Positions 1 to 5,734 of a stretch of 5,734 nt of DNA are shown piece after piece. The stretch covers positions 1 through 5,734 of the forward strand of contig JABURN010000164.1 of NCBI GenBank assembly GCA_014762585.1, in the 5' to 3' direction. The notes below the pieces were generated by a model. That model was not told the DNA's origin, made no database searches, and saw only the letters and a list, made by a program, of their open reading frames with translations. A program made the translations under genes and the position numbers. The first letter of the stretch is position 1, and every line of letters begins with the position of its first letter. Source of the stretch: Methylophaga sp. (lineage in GTDB: Bacteria > Pseudomonadota > Gammaproteobacteria > Nitrosococcales > Methylophagaceae).

Positions 1-66
1 GATACAGCTATTCTTTCTTGGTGCTGTTATAAATGTATGGTTTCAGCTTGTCGGAAAGGTCAAAGG

Positions 67-459
67 TCAGGGAATTGGCGGATGGTAAATAATCTGTACC
101 ACGGTACCGGCCGGGTCAAAGCAGTAAAAACTGCGGGCACCATCACGATGCGTACGGGGAGCGTTACGCATTTTAACGTTTTTTGATTGTAAAAATTCGA
201 ACCAGCTGTCGACCTCGTCTATCTTGGGAATGATAAAGCCGATGTGATCCAGCTTTTGCTGTTCCTGCGGTGCGGGTGTGACTTCTGCCCGGTGTAAAGC
301 CAGGTTGTCGTTACCGGAGGTCAGATAAACATTATCCGCATCCGGTCGCCATTCCACTTCCATTCCCAGGTAATCGACATAAAACTGCTCACAGGCAGCG
401 AGATCGGTGACAAACAGGGCGACATGACGCATGCCACCGGTTTTACCGGGTCGTTCCAT
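67..459 (-). CDS. VOC (glyoxalase/bleomycin-resistance fold) family protein
   Basis: A 130-residue protein with one vicinal-oxygen-chelate module of two beta-alpha-beta-beta-beta halves. The first half begins RHVALFVTDL with an FYVDYLGM helix and ends NLALHR. The second begins DHIGFII and ends FYCFDPAGTVVQIIY. Usual metal-ligand positions would be His12, His72 and a Glu near residue 122, but that last position is Gln122. His56 (ALHR) is another possible ligand. The family includes glyoxalase I, dioxygenases, epimerases and drug-binding proteins, so the substrate cannot be told from sequence. There is no signal peptide, so it is probably cytoplasmic. I chose the ATG at 459 because GGAGAGG lies just upstream and because the upstream DUF885 stop overlaps it by one base (TAATG). 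A longer start at 489 is possible but has no comparable ribosome site. It is the last gene of a three-gene operon. Confidence 0.85.
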   Translation of the reverse strand: MERPGKTGGMRHVALFVTDLAACEQFYVDYLGMEVEWRPDADNVYLTSGNDNLALHRAEVTPAPQEQQKLDHIGFIIPKIDEVDSWFEFLQSKNVKMRNAPRTHRDGARSFYCFDPAGTVVQIIYHPPIP

Positions 460-2099
460 TAATCCTCTCCAAATACGTGTTGACAGCATTGCTGCCAGAT
501 ATCAGCACCGAATTGATGTTCAATCACCAGGGGCAGAGCGACAGAGCCACAATGCAGTAGTTTGTCATGGAAGGCTTTGAGTTCTTTAGCCTCTGCCGGT
601 TTCACGATTTCGCGCAGCGCATTGATCAGCGCCCAGCCGACGGCATAGCTCATCGGCACGGTCGGCGCCTGACTGTACCAGTTACATTCCGCTCTGGCCT
701 GAGCCTGGCTGAAACCGAGCTTGTCTACCATCTCGGCAGCAGCCTGTTCCAGGCTCCATTCACCGGTATGGATGTTGACATCAATAATGATGCGAAGCGC
801 TCGCCAAAGTCGGTCTCTGAGCATCACGATGTTCTGACCCGGATAGCGATCAAAGCCCTGTTCCAGCATCATCTGCTCACAATACAGGGCCCAGCCTTCA
901 TAGAGGGTGGCGCAGGGGAAAAGCCGTCGCAACAGACTGGAACCCTGATCAGACTGATTGGCCGTCACAAACTGAAGATGATGACCGGGCCAGGCTTCAT
1001 GGACACTGGTCTGGGCTATCGCTGCAAAATTATGTTCTCTGAGTTCGGCATCGAGACTGACCGGCGTGACATAATAAAACGCGCTTTGACTGAGATCGGC
1101 GATGCTGGGATCAAGGTACGCTGCAAAAGGAATCTGATGACGTAAAAAACCCGGGGTATCAACAACATTCAAATGTTGCCGGCCGGGTAGGGTGACCAGA
1201 TCATGCTGTTTGAGAAAGTCACGTGCTGCCTGCATTTCCTGCTGATAGCTTTCAAGCAATTGCGCAGAAGTAGGGTGATGACGCCTGATTTTATCCAGAG
1301 TAAGGCCGTTTTCCGCCTCAGCTTTTTCCAGTTCGATGCGGGTTTGTTCAAACAGCTTTTCTCCAAACTTCTTGAGACGCTGGGCGCTGACAGGCAGAAA
1401 ATGGCGATGATGTAACAGGCGCTCGAAGTGTTCGCGACCGCAGGCAAAGTCACCCTGGGCACGTGGTTCCAGACGGGAGAGAGTGTGAAGCAGATCCTCC
1501 ATCGCCTTGCCAGCTTCCTGCAACGCGGTATCGATGGCTTCATGCTGCATAAGGGCTTTCTGGGCACGAGGATGGTCAGACAGCTCATGACAGAACTGAA
1601 CACCGGCTTCACATTCCTGTGTGGCCATCTGCAACCAGACCGGTGGAATAATTTCCGGCTTGAGATTCAGGTAGGTTTTGGCATCTCTGACCCTGGCCGG
1701 AATCTTCTGCAGCCGTGATAAAAGGGCCTGACTGAAGCTCTCCAGTGGTCGAATCGTCAGTTGATGCAGGGCATCAATTGGCAGGAAACCGGTAGGATCG
1801 CGGTAGCGCCAGTCATGCTCCATCATCATATGATGCTCAAGCAGTGCCCAGCCATGCAGGACACGGAAATTCAGCAGCCTGTCGGGGTCAAGTGCACTGG
1901 CATCGATCTCATCCAGCGCCGCCAGACATTTCTCATTTAGCACCAGTTGAATGCCCTGGCTGGCATCGTCGCAGGGCGTCAGCTCACCAGCGTAATCTTC
2001 AACGCCAGCGTCCAGTGCGGTTTCCGGGTTGAACCGGCACCAACTGGCGAGATAACTTTCCTGTATACGATCAAATATGTGACTACTGTCAGTCGACAT
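459..2099 (-). CDS. DUF885 family protein, putative metallopeptidase-like
   Basis: A protein of about 546 residues, a normal length for the DUF885 family, which is largely uncharacterised. The family signature HEAWPGHH is at about residues 367-374 and is followed by EGWALYCEQ at about 401-409. A conserved C-terminal segment around PMSYAVGWALINALRE is at about 482-497. The His-Glu...His-His cluster plus the downstream Glu resembles a zinc-peptidase site, but the spacing is HExxxxHH rather than classic HExxH, so peptidase activity is inference. Many relatives are exported lipoproteins. This one has no signal peptide or lipobox and is probably cytoplasmic. The middle (about 190-300) is charged and helical. 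I chose the ATG at 2099, which has a weak upstream CGAGA. An ATG at 2117 would add six residues but has no ribosome site. The start overlaps the osmC 3' end by 11 bp and the stop overlaps the VOC start by 1 bp. Confidence 0.85.
   Translation of the reverse strand: MSTDSSHIFDRIQESYLASWCRFNPETALDAGVEDYAGELTPCDDASQGIQLVLNEKCLAALDEIDASALDPDRLLNFRVLHGWALLEHHMMMEHDWRYRDPTGFLPIDALHQLTIRPLESFSQALLSRLQKIPARVRDAKTYLNLKPEIIPPVWLQMATQECEAGVQFCHELSDHPRAQKALMQHEAIDTALQEAGKAMEDLLHTLSRLEPRAQGDFACGREHFERLLHHRHFLPVSAQRLKKFGEKLFEQTRIELEKAEAENGLTLDKIRRHHPTSAQLLESYQQEMQAARDFLKQHDLVTLPGRQHLNVVDTPGFLRHQIPFAAYLDPSIADLSQSAFYYVTPVSLDAELREHNFAAIAQTSVHEAWPGHHLQFVTANQSDQGSSLLRRLFPCATLYEGWALYCEQMMLEQGFDRYPGQNIVMLRDRLWRALRIIIDVNIHTGEWSLEQAAAEMVDKLGFSQAQARAECNWYSQAPTVPMSYAVGWALINALREIVKPAEAKELKAFHDKLLHCGSVALPLVIEHQFGADIWQQCCQHVFGED
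464..470 (-). promoter_or_regulatory. Ribosome-binding site of the VOC gene
   Basis: On the minus strand GGAGAGG precedes ATTA and the ATG at 459. It lies inside the last codons of the DUF885 gene, whose TAA stop shares a base with the ATG. This decides the VOC start and suggests stop-restart translational coupling. Confidence 0.7.
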
Positions 2100-2508
2100 C
2101 AATGATCTCGTAGTCATGGCTAATGGTAGCGGTTTTGGCCAGCATCAACGTGGCTGAGCAGTATTTTTCAGTAGACATTTTAATAGCACGCTCCACGAAG
2201 TTCGGTTTCACATCTTTACCGGTGATTTTGTAGTGAACGTGGATGTTGGTATAGACCTTGGGGGCTTCCTCACTGCGTTCACCATCAACTTCCACTACGC
2301 AGTCACGGATATCCTGACGTGATTTTTTCAGAATTTCCACCACATCAAATGCCGTGCAGCCACCCATCCCGAGCAACAGAAGTTCCATCGGGCGCATGCC
2401 TGTGCCATGACCACCGGCTTCTTCAGGACCGTCCATTACCACTGTATGGCCGGTGCCCGATTCTCCAAGGAACATGACATCTTCAACCCATTTCACTCGT
2501 GCTTTCAT
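2089..2508 (-). CDS. yhfA: OsmC family protein, YhfA-like
   Basis: A 139-residue OsmC-fold protein. The N-terminus MKARVKWVEDVMFLGESG closely resembles E. coli YhfA as I recall it (MQARVKWVEG...FLGES), which supports both family and start. The two family cysteines are Cys51 in MGGCTAFDVV and Cys117 in EKYCSATLML. In OsmC/Ohr relatives such a pair reduces organic hydroperoxides, but the YhfA branch has no settled substrate, so peroxidase activity is inference. It is cytoplasmic with no signal peptide, and the family usually forms domain-swapped dimers. A GGGA sequence 9 nt upstream of the ATG may serve as ribosome site. It is the first gene of the operon with the DUF885 and VOC genes and is divergent from crp, the same head-to-head arrangement as yhfA/crp in E. 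coli. Confidence 0.92.
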   Translation of the reverse strand: MKARVKWVEDVMFLGESGTGHTVVMDGPEEAGGHGTGMRPMELLLLGMGGCTAFDVVEILKKSRQDIRDCVVEVDGERSEEAPKVYTNIHVHYKITGKDVKPNFVERAIKMSTEKYCSATLMLAKTATISHDYEIIDVD

Positions 2509-2521
2509 TCAAATGTTTCCC

Positions 2522-2540
2522 AAAGTTGATAAATAACTTT
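2522..2540 (-). repeat. A/T-rich dyad in the osmC leader
   Basis: AAAGTT (2522-2527) and AACTTT (2535-2540) form a 6-bp inverted repeat with a 7-base spacer. In the osmC transcript it lies directly before the GGGA ribosome-site candidate. It could be an operator or a weak leader hairpin. The stem is A/T-rich and short, so chance is a real alternative. Confidence 0.3.
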
Positions 2541-2571
2541 AATTTTGCCATATTTGTGAAATCGAAAACGA

Positions 2572-2577
2572 ATTATA
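2572..2577 (-). promoter_or_regulatory. Candidate -10 box for the osmC operon
   Basis: The minus strand reads TATAAT, an exact sigma-70 -10 hexamer, 64-69 bases upstream of the osmC ATG. No good -35 hexamer lies 16-18 bases further upstream (AGAAGT is the match at 17), so an activator may be needed. The predicted leader would be about 55 nt. Confidence 0.45.
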
Positions 2578-2590
2578 ACCGTTTGCGGTT
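2577..2590. promoter_or_regulatory. Small dyad between the divergent promoters
   Basis: AACCG-TTTG-CGGTT is a perfect 5-bp inverted repeat with a 4-base spacer. It abuts the TATAAT box of the osmC side and ends one base before the TATACT box of the crp side, so a protein bound here would cover the promoter spacers in both directions. It does not match the CRP consensus (TGTGA-N6-TCACA). Only a half-site TGTGA occurs nearby at 2555-2559. The regulator is unknown. Confidence 0.35.
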
Positions 2591-2591
2591 G

Positions 2592-2597
2592 TATACT
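2592..2597 (+). promoter_or_regulatory. Candidate -10 box for crp
   Basis: TATACT differs from TATAAT at one base and lies 30-35 bases before the crp ATG, predicting a leader of about 20 nt. There is no recognisable -35 hexamer at 16-18 bases. The call rests on the -10 match and position only. Confidence 0.35.
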
Positions 2598-2626
2598 TCT
2601 TCCCGGGTTTCTCTTTGGAATAATGG

Positions 2627-3310
2627 ATGGAATATCACAAATATAAAGCACTCGAAGAAGGTCTTACCGACTTTTTTCACAGTTGTCACAGCAAGTTTTA
2701 TCCTGCTAAAAACATCATTATCCGACCTGGTGATCCTGCAGACACACTCTATTACATTCGCGAAGGCTCAGTCACTGTCTGCATGGAAAATGAAGAAGGT
2801 GAAGAACTCATTGTTGCCTATCTGAATCAAGGTGACTTTATTGGCGAAATCGGCTTTTTTTCCGAAGTTGGCGACAGAATGGTAACCATTCGCGCCAAGA
2901 CTGATGTCAAAACGGAAGAAATCTCTTACCAGCAGATTCGTAATCTTGCTGACAACCAACTCAGTAATTGTTATGCCTTTCTGCTTTACACACTGGGTGA
3001 GCAGATGGCGAAGCGCTTGCTTTCAACTACCCGTAAAGCAACCGACCTCGCATTTCTTGATGTCGCCGGCCGGGTAGAAGCGGCGTTGGAAGAATTAACC
3101 TCCCAACCCGATGCGGTGCGTCATCCTCATGGCACCCAGATCAAGGTCACCCGTCAGGAAATCAGCCGCATGGTGGGCTGCTCCCGTGAAATGGTGGGGC
3201 GCGTTCTGAAAGAGCTACAGGAGGGCGGGAAAGTCTGGGCCCACGGCAAAACCGTGATTGTCTATGACGAAGTTCACCGCGTCGCCACGCCGGTCATCAA
3301 GAAGCTTTAA
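2627..3310 (+). CDS. crp: CRP/Vfr/Clp-type transcriptional regulator
   Basis: A 227-residue global regulator of the CRP/FNR superfamily, expected to bind DNA as a dimer. The N-terminal cyclic-nucleotide-binding beta-roll is at about 25-105, with RPGDPADTLYYIREGSV and the phosphate-binding cassette GEIGFF...DRM...RAK (73-91). A dimerisation helix spans about 106-140 (KRLLSTTRK). The winged helix has VTRQEISRMVGCSREMVGRV at 174-193. Gly73, Glu74, Arg84, Thr134 and Thr135 match cAMP-contacting positions of E. coli CRP, but the Ser83 position is Met85. The helix region is five residues longer than in E. coli and equals the length in Xanthomonas Clp. A tail of about 12 residues follows the usual end. 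The start has GGAA six bases upstream. An out-of-frame ATG lies four bases earlier. It is divergent from the osmC operon and convergent with trpC, whose stop is 15 bases away. Confidence 0.93.
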   Translation: MEYHKYKALEEGLTDFFHSCHSKFYPAKNIIIRPGDPADTLYYIREGSVTVCMENEEGEELIVAYLNQGDFIGEIGFFSEVGDRMVTIRAKTDVKTEEISYQQIRNLADNQLSNCYAFLLYTLGEQMAKRLLSTTRKATDLAFLDVAGRVEAALEELTSQPDAVRHPHGTQIKVTRQEISRMVGCSREMVGRVLKELQEGGKVWAHGKTVIVYDEVHRVATPVIKKL

Positions 3311-3325
3311 TATCCTGCCCAAGAA

Positions 3326-4126
3326 TCAATAAAACAACTGCTCGAGCTGATGACCCGGGTCATCAGCTCGCATGAATGCCTCGCCTACCAGGAAGCCGTT
3401 GACGTTGTTATCGCGCATAAGCCTGACGTCTTCAGGCGTGTGAATGCCGCTTTCGGTGATCACAATATGACCCTCAGGGATTCGCGGTAGCAGCGACAGT
3501 GTTGTATCGAGAGAGGTCTCAAAGGTACGCAGGTTGCGGTTGTTAATGCCGATGAGTGGCAGGTTCAGTACCAGCGCACGCTCCAGTTCGTCCAGGTCGT
3601 GAACCTCGACCAGGACATCCATACCCAATTGCAGTGCCAGCTGGCTCAGATTTTCCAGCTGGTTATCATTGAGGGCGGAGACAATCAGCAGGATGCAGTC
3701 AGCACTGATGGCCCGGGCTTCAAAGACCTGATAAGGATCGATAATAAAATCCTTACGGATGACCGGCAGACTGCAGGCCTTACGCGCCTGTTGCAGAAAC
3801 TCTTCATGACCCTGGAAAAAGTCGCGATCAGTCAGCACCGACAGGCAGGTTGCACCATGCTTGGCATAGCTCTCTGCAATTTCAGCGGGTCTGAAGTCTT
3901 CTCGTAACAGCCCTTTACTGGGTGAGGCCTTTTTGATTTCAGCAATCACGCCTGGTTCACCATCAGCAATCTTACGTGACAGCGCTTCAACAAAACCACG
4001 AGGTTTATCAGCGTGTTCAGCCAGTTGCTGCATGATGGCAAGCGGGATTTTTTTGCTGCGTTCGGCAATTTCTTCCTGTTTGCGTTCCAGAATCTTGACC
4101 AGAATATCGGGGGTATTTTCACTCAT
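3326..4126 (-). CDS. trpC: Indole-3-glycerol-phosphate synthase
   Basis: A 266-residue, single-function TrpC. It decarboxylates and cyclises carboxyphenylamino-deoxyribulose phosphate to indole-3-glycerol phosphate in tryptophan synthesis in the cytoplasm. The (beta/alpha)8-barrel motifs are in order: ILERKQEEI near the N-terminus, [12 protein letters not shown] with Glu63 and Lys65, [17 protein letters not shown] with the catalytic Lys125, LVEVHDLDE with Glu174, GINNRNL at 193-199, TESGI with Glu225 and Ser226, and the phosphate-binding GFLVGEAFM. All expected catalytic residues are present. It lacks the TrpF domain fused in E. coli. The ATG at 4126 follows the trpD stop by 9 nt, with AGAAGA upstream. 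It is the last gene of the trpGDC block and convergent with crp. Its last codons contain a perfect palindrome. Confidence 0.97.
   Translation of the reverse strand: MSENTPDILVKILERKQEEIAERSKKIPLAIMQQLAEHADKPRGFVEALSRKIADGEPGVIAEIKKASPSKGLLREDFRPAEIAESYAKHGATCLSVLTDRDFFQGHEEFLQQARKACSLPVIRKDFIIDPYQVFEARAISADCILLIVSALNDNQLENLSQLALQLGMDVLVEVHDLDELERALVLNLPLIGINNRNLRTFETSLDTTLSLLPRIPEGHIVITESGIHTPEDVRLMRDNNVNGFLVGEAFMRADDPGHQLEQLFY
3328..3370 (-). terminator. Palindromic hairpin with T-rich tail at trpC 3' end
   Basis: Bases 3343-3356 and 3357-3370 are exact reverse complements with no spacer (CGAGCTGATGACCC / GGGTCATCAGCTCG). As RNA this gives a stem of about 12 bp with a CCGG loop. On the trpC transcript it is followed, after five bases, by TTGTTTTATT, which runs into the trpC stop, so it may act as an intrinsic terminator placed inside the coding region (codons 253-262). 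The gap before the T-run is longer than in strong terminators. In the crp direction no T-run follows, so it could protect or pause that transcript rather than terminate it. Confidence 0.45.
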
Positions 4127-4135
4127 AATTGTCTT

Positions 4136-5149
4136 CTAGCTTCGGCTGCTGACGATCAGCGCATTGAGTTTCTGTGAGGCGGCACCGGAATCAATGGCGG
4201 CAGCGGCTTGCTCAACGCCATCTTTCAAACTATCTGCAATATCGGCGGCATAGATCGCGGCGCCGGCGTTCAGAACAACGATATCGCGGGCGGGACCGGC
4301 TTCACCATTAAATATCGACTTGATGATATCCAGGCTGTCATTGGCATTTTTAACTGACAAGCCGCCGACATCGCTACGCTGCATACCGAAGTCTTCCGGT
4401 TTAATTGTGTAGCTGTGAATCTCATTATTTTTAAGTTCGGCCACATGAGTCTCGGCACCGATGCTGATTTCATCAAGGCCGTCTTCGGCATGGACCACCA
4501 GCACGTGTTCACTGCCGAGTTTCTGCAGCACCTCGGCCATTGGCACGACCCACTTTTTATCAAACACCCCCAGCACCTGATGCGAGGCACGGGCGGGGTT
4601 GGTCAATGGGCCGAGCAGGTTGAAAACGGTTCGTACGCCCATCTCCCGGCGCGGTCCAATCGCATGCTTCATCGCGCCATGATGTTTCTGTGCGAACATA
4701 AAGCCGACACCGACCGTGTCGATACAATGCTTAACCTGTTCCGGTGTCAACTCCAGGTTCACCCCGGCTGCTTCCAGTACATCAGCACTGCCGGAGCTGC
4801 TGCTGATGGAACGGTTGCCATGTTTGGCGACCTTGGCACCGGCCGCGGCAACGACAAAAGCGCTGGCGGTAGAGACATTAAAGGTACTGGCACCATCACC
4901 GCCGGTACCGCAGGTGTCCACCACATGCTCGCCTTCAATATCTACCGGCGTGGCCAGCGAGCGCATCACCTCAGCGGCAGCGGCAATCTCGGTGACCGTT
5001 TCACCTTTCATGCTCAGACCAATCAGAAAGCCCCCGATCTGAGCAGGAGTGGCGTGGCCAGTCATGATTTGATTCATCACATCACGCATCTGCTCTGCAT
5101 TGAGATCCTGACGCTGAGTGACCAGTTTGAGGGCTGCTTGAATATCCAT
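4136..5149 (-). CDS. trpD: Anthranilate phosphoribosyltransferase
   Basis: A 337-residue TrpD, the normal length for the monofunctional enzyme. It joins anthranilate to PRPP to make phosphoribosyl-anthranilate, the second step of the tryptophan branch, in the cytoplasm. The helical N-terminal domain is at 1-70. The PRPP-binding glycine-rich DTCGTGGDG is at 78-86 and FNVST at 90-94. [18 protein letters not shown] is at 109-126, the anthranilate-site segment [21 protein letters not shown] at about 161-181, and the metal-binding DGLDE at 223-227. No key residue is missing. The start follows the trpG stop by 9 nt. An AGGA ribosome site overlaps that stop, suggesting translational coupling. TrpG is a separate protein here, unlike the TrpG-TrpD fusion in E. 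coli. Confidence 0.97.
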   Translation of the reverse strand: MDIQAALKLVTQRQDLNAEQMRDVMNQIMTGHATPAQIGGFLIGLSMKGETVTEIAAAAEVMRSLATPVDIEGEHVVDTCGTGGDGASTFNVSTASAFVVAAAGAKVAKHGNRSISSSSGSADVLEAAGVNLELTPEQVKHCIDTVGVGFMFAQKHHGAMKHAIGPRREMGVRTVFNLLGPLTNPARASHQVLGVFDKKWVVPMAEVLQKLGSEHVLVVHAEDGLDEISIGAETHVAELKNNEIHSYTIKPEDFGMQRSDVGGLSVKNANDSLDIIKSIFNGEAGPARDIVVLNAGAAIYAADIADSLKDGVEQAAAAIDSGAASQKLNALIVSSRS

Positions 5150-5158
5150 CGTCAGGTC

Positions 5159-5734
5159 CTATCGATCCAGGAAGTTTTTCAGAAGTTCATGACCCTGCTC
5201 GGTCAGAATCGACTCGGGGTGGAACTGTACGCCTTCAATCGGCAGGGTTTTGTGTTCAATGCCCATGATTTCATCCATTTCACCGTTTTCAGTTTCTGTC
5301 CAGGCGGTGATAGTAAAACAATCTGGCAAAGTCTCTTTTTTCACCACCAATGAGTGGTATCGGGTGGCTTCCAATGGGTTATTCAGACCACGGAACACGC
5401 TAGTGTTGTTGTGATACACCTTGGAGGTTTTGCCATGCATAATTTCACGGGCATGCACCACTTCACCGCCGAAAACCTGGCCGATAGCCTGATGGCCGAG
5501 ACACACACCCAAAAGTGGCTTTTTACCGGCAAAGTGTTTGATGACTGCCATGGATATACCGGCTTCATTCGGTGTGCAGGGACCGGGTGAGAGCACAATT
5601 TTATCCGGGTTCAGGGCTTCAATCTCTTCAATGGTAATTTTGTCGTTACGGTGTACGACTACTTCCTGACCCAGTTCAGCGAAATACTGCACCAGGTTGT
5701 AGGTGAAAGAGTCGTAGTTATCGATCATTAACAG
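5159..5734 (-). CDS. trpG: Anthranilate synthase glutaminase component (partial at window edge)
   Basis: A class I glutamine amidotransferase that supplies ammonia from glutamine to the TrpE synthase subunit. In many proteobacteria the same protein also serves aminodeoxychorismate synthase, so a PabA role is possible. The visible part holds [16 protein letters not shown], the oxyanion [12 protein letters not shown], the nucleophile Cys in [15 protein letters not shown] (residue 76 counted from the internal Met), and the catalytic His and Glu in GVQFHPESI (170 and 172). An ATG at 5728 would start at MIDNYDSF. However, the two codons before it read Leu-Leu, as in the family N-terminus [11 protein letters not shown], so the true start is most likely the codon just outside the window. 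It heads the trpGDC block. trpE is not in view. Confidence 0.95.
   Translation of the reverse strand: MLMIDNYDSFTYNLVQYFAELGQEVVVHRNDKITIEEIEALNPDKIVLSPGPCTPNEAGISMAVIKHFAGKKPLLGVCLGHQAIGQVFGGEVVHAREIMHGKTSKVYHNNTSVFRGLNNPLEATRYHSLVVKKETLPDCFTITAWTETENGEMDEIMGIEHKTLPIEGVQFHPESILTEQGHELLKNFLDR

Noticed and set aside
4..27. ACAGC...GCTGT inverted repeat downstream of the VOC gene as operon terminator
   Set aside because: The arms are only 5 bp with a 14-base loop and there is no T-run in view. The window edge prevents further judgement.
8..115. Minus-strand open frame ending DLSDKLKPYIYNSTKKE, read through the end of the VOC gene and the 66-base tail
   Set aside because: It reads protein-like but has a stop at 116-118, no ATG or GTG start, and only about 35 codons. 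The VOC protein already ends at a natural family C-terminus, so a frameshifted extension is unlikely.
567..1145. Plus-strand open frame of 192 codons opposite the DUF885 gene
   Set aside because: It is antisense to a conserved family protein and has no recognisable domain, so it is a coding shadow.
1169..1612. Second minus-strand frame within the DUF885 gene
   Set aside because: It is an alternative frame of the same strand with Arg/Cys/Ser-rich, low-complexity translation and no family likeness.
2555..2570. Full CRP operator in the osmC-crp gap
   Set aside because: TGTGA is followed after six bases by AAACG, which does not match TCACA. Only a half-site is present.
2627..3310. FNR-type oxygen sensor instead of CRP
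   Set aside because: There is no N-terminal cysteine cluster, and the cyclic-nucleotide cassette and HTH match CRP/Vfr/Clp.
4415..5353. Long plus-strand open frame (312 codons) opposite trpD and trpG
   Set aside because: It is antisense to two unmistakable enzymes. Its translation shows no recognisable family or domain and it has no good ribosome site, so it is a shadow of the coding bias.

Overview
The window looks like chromosomal core DNA from a gammaproteobacterium with mid-range G+C (roughly half by eye, not computed). Every gene is intact except the one cut by the right edge. Three observations point to this group: a CRP-family regulator divergent from a YhfA-type OsmC gene (the arrangement in E. 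coli), a free-standing trpG-trpD-trpC block next to crp (as around vfr in Pseudomonas), and protein sequences close to those families. I cannot name the genus.

Layout from left to right. Bases 67-2508 hold a tight three-gene minus-strand operon. In transcription order it is a YhfA-like OsmC protein, a DUF885 protein with an HEAWPGHH motif, and a small VOC (glyoxalase-fold) protein. The reading frames overlap by 11 bp and then 1 bp, so translation is probably coupled. Bases 2509-2626 are a 118-bp divergent control region with a TATAAT box facing the osmC operon, a TATACT box facing crp, and a small dyad between the two. Bases 2627-3310 encode a CRP/Vfr/Clp-type cyclic-nucleotide regulator on the plus strand. 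Bases 3326-5734 hold trpG-trpD-trpC on the minus strand, convergent with crp, with 9-nt gaps between genes. trpG runs off the right edge by what is probably a single start codon.

How the genes work together. TrpG is the glutaminase subunit of anthranilate synthase, TrpD transfers phosphoribosyl to anthranilate, and TrpC closes the indole ring. trpE, trpF and trpBA are not in the window. The CRP homologue is a global regulator whose ligand is uncertain, because the position of E. coli Ser83 in the cAMP pocket is Met here. What the OsmC-DUF885-VOC operon does is unknown. A thiol-peroxide or small-molecule stress role is only suggested by the OsmC family.

I found no mobile element, CRISPR array, tRNA/rRNA or obviously foreign DNA, and no convincing new multi-gene system. 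The most unusual points are the Met substitution in the CRP ligand pocket, a perfect 28-bp palindrome inside the 3' end of trpC, and the overlapping OsmC-DUF885-VOC operon.
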